Assembly: GCF_039545135.1 (NCBI RefSeq)
Contig: NZ_BAABRU010000029.1
Span: 1 to 42,699 of the forward strand
DNA from: Herpetosiphon gulosus
GTDB lineage: Bacteria; Chloroflexota; Chloroflexia; Chloroflexales; Herpetosiphonaceae
Direction: 5' to 3'
Length of the DNA stretch: 42,699 nucleotides
Shown here one piece after another: positions 41,001 to 42,699 of this stretch. The position numbers and the translations under genes are program-made. Positions within the stretch are counted from its first letter, which is position 1. The number at the start of each line of letters is the position of its first letter. The notes under the pieces are model-generated. The model ran no database searches, was not told the origin of the DNA, and saw only the letters and a program-made list of their open reading frames with translations.

Positions 41001-42588
41001 TGATCAAGGCCAATTTGCCCAAGCCAAAAACTACTATGAGCAAGTCCTCGCCATTGCCAAACAACTTGGTGATGCGCGCAATCAAGCGGTAAGTTTCGGC
41101 CAACTTGGGCTGTTAGCGCTGGAACAACGTCAATATGCTGAGGCAAACCAACACTATGCTGCGGCTCTAGCTATCTGTCAACACTTGAACGAGCCAAGTA
41201 TGATGGCGGGTTGCTATCATCAGCTGGGCATGGTTGCCGAACAACAACAAGCGTGGTCGAGCGCCGAACACTACTACCGCCAGAGCCTAGCCATCGAAGA
41301 AGGGTTGCGCGATAGCCTTGGGGCCGCCCAAACCTGTAATCAACTGGCAACTGTGACCGCATCAGCAGGCAAACCAAGCGAGGCCGAGGGCTGGTTTCAA
41401 CGGGCCTTACAAACCCCTAATATGCCAGCGATAAATCGTGCTCGCTGGCTCAATAATCTGGCGAATCTGCTTGCCAACCAAATTCAAGCTGGGGCGTGGC
41501 AGTCGAGTCGCTTGGCCGAAGCTCTAGCCTATGCTGAGCAAGCACTTGCCATTCGTAAAGCGCTCGATCCAGCAATTGCCGAAATCTGGACAACATTTGG
41601 TATTCTTGCCAGATTAGCCGATTTAGCAGCCCAAACAGCGCAAGCAGCTGGCTATCGCCAGCAAGAGCGAACTGCCTTTGCAGCCCATGCAGCCAATCGC
41701 TGGCATATTGATCAACAGTTTGGGCAACTGATTACAGCGATTGTCGCAGCAACTCAAGGCAATCAAGAACTGAGAGCCGCAGTTGAGCAAGTATTACCGC
41801 AATTAGACGCAAAGGGCTGGAAGATTAGCGAAGCAGTGCAACGTATTTGGGCAGGCGAGCGCGATTGGCATGACTTGTGTGCTGAGATCGGCAGCAATTC
41901 TGCATTGTTGATCGTACGGGTGCTTGAGGAGCTGGAAAAGGTTGGCGACAATCAACACCATGCGGCTTCGAGTCAGCCCATACCGCCGATTGCCAGCCAG
42001 ATTGCTCCATGGCTAGCAGGCGAACGCGATGAGGCATCATTTATAGGGTTGCTCGACGCGATTAATCATGCCGTGGTTACCGCGCTTCATGGTAATGACG
42101 AGTCTGCACGAAAGACTCTAGTAACCCAGCTTGATGCGCTTGGTCAGCGTGATGATCTGCCCATGGATGATGCGCGTATCTTTGTGCAGACGCTTCAAGC
42201 ATGGCTACGCGGGGATGCAGCCCAGTGGCAAACGTTGCTGCCGCAGGTGAGCGAGCGTTTCCAAGCGGTCATCACGCAGATGCAGATCGCCATCCATCCG
42301 ATCTATCGCCAGGTTATGCCGTTGTTGCAGGCCGCTGCCGATGCGCTCCATCGCAATGATCCCACCATTACCGATCAACTCATTGACCACCTAACTACGA
42401 TGAGCGATCAAGCCGCCGAGGGGGAATCAGAGGAATCGCCATGGATGGATGCCGCCCGTGCGTTGCGAGCAGCACGTGCCATCCTTCACGGGGAGGCGAT
42501 TGATGTGACAGGATTAGGGGAGATCTATCAGGCTATGCTTGGCCAGCTTCAGGCGATAGCGGTCAATCGCCCGGGGACTGTCAAGTAG
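38056..42588 (+). CDS. CHAT-NB-ARC-TPR protein (STAND-type protease/NTPase)
   Basis: This 1510-residue protein starts at ATG 38056 after GAGGAG. The N-terminal CHAT (caspase-like) domain spans about 100-415 with the catalytic pair His238 (LHFDGHGG) and Cys298 (LLDACQTS). The NB-ARC NTPase follows: FVGRAKELLQMERAL, P-loop GFGGIGKT at 462-469, Walker B LLIIADNLE, and a helical region with LDHHPLAMGLTLRAL (GxP-like). From about 790 to 1230, TPR helices dominate (YDQALQRFGQLV, YAEANQHYAAALAI, SAEHYYRQSLAIEE). Such proteins sense a ligand through the repeats, oligomerise with ATP and activate the protease; related ones act in defence and cell death. The last codons (GTVK-stop) lie in what looks like an IS end, so the true C-terminus may have been cut. 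Confidence 0.88.
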   Translation: MSQPNTLTLECTPAAADSPDLAHWTLRFHQLTASGSLPKLPTKQQRIDLRWYFEEYLQWPFLEFRQRAAAIEAELVTLGKTLFKAIFKSSADAAEIYAEWMQGDAGVPTLQILSLIPAVLSVPWELLHDDFGFLNQRRRNPVAIYRTVATVRSHMMAQQIAMPLRILVVVARPDDQGFLDPRTSAQTIFAELQQLENDQKLKPGMIELEFLRPPTYDQLARRLQDATKPVHVLHFDGHGGFPTSRQTSQQDSLYKSADVPQGILAFENANYQGDDVKASRFAALLNDTGVRLVLLDACQTSVMDTSTSDDAEYQKQQALSSVATQLLTAGVPAVVAMSASVLPITTAIFFGEFYGLIAKGEPVPVALERARQALQSQPVRLHLARNSEHPADPISLADWWMPHFYQQVAINLTPTGKPRRPKPAKLSGFVENPLQRPFVGRAKELLQMERALLNGKIVLLYGFGGIGKTRLASEAAAWLTQTNLYHGALLLSFEHGGSQIALLSAIARHYELPEIDSHDLQAALQRFKPHLRSKPLLIIADNLESILPNAGNAELHVLDANERHALWDCVLGLRQAGAGIMLTCRDYDLQDSRLEQGPFTHLVAMRGLDAPAAYRFATTLLDDLAIDRRRAPKPQLSTLLTRLDHHPLAMGLTLRALRDPNLSIEQLLNDYSSALGQFTDEASPNQRHSSLEASLTYSLQRLSPDQREWLARLAPFEGGALEPYLLEITEIPAEQWPQLRAALEHAALIVPVAIEHIIVPFLRFHPTLTPYLRQQHPTSPELEQRFAVRYYQVSHYCYQQDRQNPQVIRALVRYELPNLQRAIQGLLSLKEINAAVDMADNLNKFYNNFGMQRERNLLNQQLAQHMVVNEQLSAAEYLHESGLGDADYSQGRYDQALQRFGQLVARIEQQPADQPRGVGSYQHCLTLTRIGRCLHRLGQPAQAQGFQQQALTMLEHLHSQAPDNTYLRQKSNCLIDLADCHRDQGQFAQAKNYYEQVLAIAKQLGDARNQAVSFGQLGLLALEQRQYAEANQHYAAALAICQHLNEPSMMAGCYHQLGMVAEQQQAWSSAEHYYRQSLAIEEGLRDSLGAAQTCNQLATVTASAGKPSEAEGWFQRALQTPNMPAINRARWLNNLANLLANQIQAGAWQSSRLAEALAYAEQALAIRKALDPAIAEIWTTFGILARLADLAAQTAQAAGYRQQERTAFAAHAANRWHIDQQFGQLITAIVAATQGNQELRAAVEQVLPQLDAKGWKISEAVQRIWAGERDWHDLCAEIGSNSALLIVRVLEELEKVGDNQHHAASSQPIPPIASQIAPWLAGERDEASFIGLLDAINHAVVTALHGNDESARKTLVTQLDALGQRDDLPMDDARIFVQTLQAWLRGDAAQWQTLLPQVSERFQAVITQMQIAIHPIYRQVMPLLQAAADALHRNDPTITDQLIDHLTTMSDQAAEGESEESPWMDAARALRAARAILHGEAIDVTGLGEIYQAMLGQLQAIAVNRPGTVK

Positions 42589-42600
42589 ATTGTGTATTTC
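42575..42600. mobile_element. Probable terminal inverted repeat of an IS256/Mutator-type element
   Basis: GGGACTGTCAAGTAGATTGT followed by GTATTT lies between the end of the CHAT gene and the transposase fragment, 7 nt from the transposase stop codon. Sequences of the form GACTGTCAAGTA-ATTGTGTA are what I expect at the end of this type of element. The other end and the target duplication are outside the window. Confidence 0.5.
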
Positions 42601-42606
42601 GCCCCA

Positions 42607-42699
42607 TTACCCCGGAAAGCGTCCGTCAAAGCGAATGGCCAATTGGTTGCGAATCCGTGCCCAGTTTGGCAGCGTGACCCATTTTGCAGTGATATCGCG
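42607..42699 (-). CDS. IS256/Mutator-type transposase, C-terminal fragment
   Basis: The frame is open from the window edge to TAA at 42609-42607 and encodes the last 30 residues: a KWVTLPNWARIRNQLAIRFDGRF block and a final PG. The W-x6-11-NQ-x-AI-x-F-x-x-R pattern is the usual end of IS256-family (Mutator) transposases. The DDE catalytic part is outside the window, so activity cannot be judged. The element is inserted immediately at or inside the 3' end of the CHAT gene. Confidence 0.6.
   Translation of the reverse strand, partial: RDITAKWVTLPNWARIRNQLAIRFDGRFPG

Overview
The window looks like part of a plasmid, or a plasmid-like accessory region, from a filamentous Chloroflexota bacterium. 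The genus Herpetosiphon would fit best, but this is inference from overall character: mid-to-high GC, a giant CHAT/NB-ARC/TPR protein, and plasmid-type genes (actin-like partition, ArdC antirestriction, two pRiA4b ORF-3-type proteins, Phd/PIN toxin-antitoxin). No rRNA, tRNA, replication initiator or core metabolic gene is visible.

Layout. (1) 1-1.6 kb: an array of 12-bp repeats, a 5'-truncated 2H phosphoesterase gene and a non-coding stretch with long inverted repeats. (2) 1.6-3.4 kb: a ParM-like ATPase and a probable ParR-like adaptor behind a centromere-like set of 10-bp-phased repeats. (3) 3.4-6.2 kb: a membrane protein and an FtsK/TraB-like ATPase with degenerate nucleotide-binding motifs, closed by a strong terminator. 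(4) 6.3-8.2 kb: an AT-rich two-gene cassette of unknown function. (5) 8.3-14.8 kb: a defence block between two copies of a 174-bp miniature transposable element. It holds a PvuII-type restriction endonuclease fused to a controller-like HTH, its cognate N4-cytosine methyltransferase, and a HerA-NurA pair. (6) 14.9-26.4 kb: a long run of small plasmid genes, including a zinc-ribbon protein, a gene broken by a nonsense codon and a 40-bp palindromic insertion, ArdC, a SWIM protein, membrane proteins, Phd/PIN, a pRiA4b protein, and a CoiA-like/GIY-YIG/HTH fusion. Several gene boundaries carry strong hairpins, and a promoter-leader module is duplicated. (7) 27.4-32.6 kb: a 1451-residue secreted toxin (TSP3 repeats, vWA, C-terminal PD-(D/E)XK nuclease) and a probable immunity gene. 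(8) 33.1-33.6 kb: a four-repeat CRISPR array without cas genes. (9) 33.7-37.6 kb: three unrecognised genes, a second pRiA4b gene and a second zinc-ribbon gene. (10) 38.1-42.6 kb: a CHAT-NB-ARC-TPR protein whose end runs into an insertion sequence, with the last codons of an IS256/Mutator-type transposase at the window edge.

Taken together the window is an accessory module devoted to maintenance (partition, toxin-antitoxin, possible DNA translocation), genetic conflict (R-M, HerA-NurA, antirestriction, CRISPR, CHAT-STAND, secreted nuclease toxin) and small-element turnover. Two families of small palindromic elements have demonstrably interrupted genes here. The best leads for something undescribed are the HTH-PvuII fusion and its palindromic operators, the MITE-bounded defence block, the 40-bp palindrome with target duplications, the AT-rich cassette at 6.36-8.21 kb, and the repeated leader/hairpin modules between 16.5 and 20 kb.
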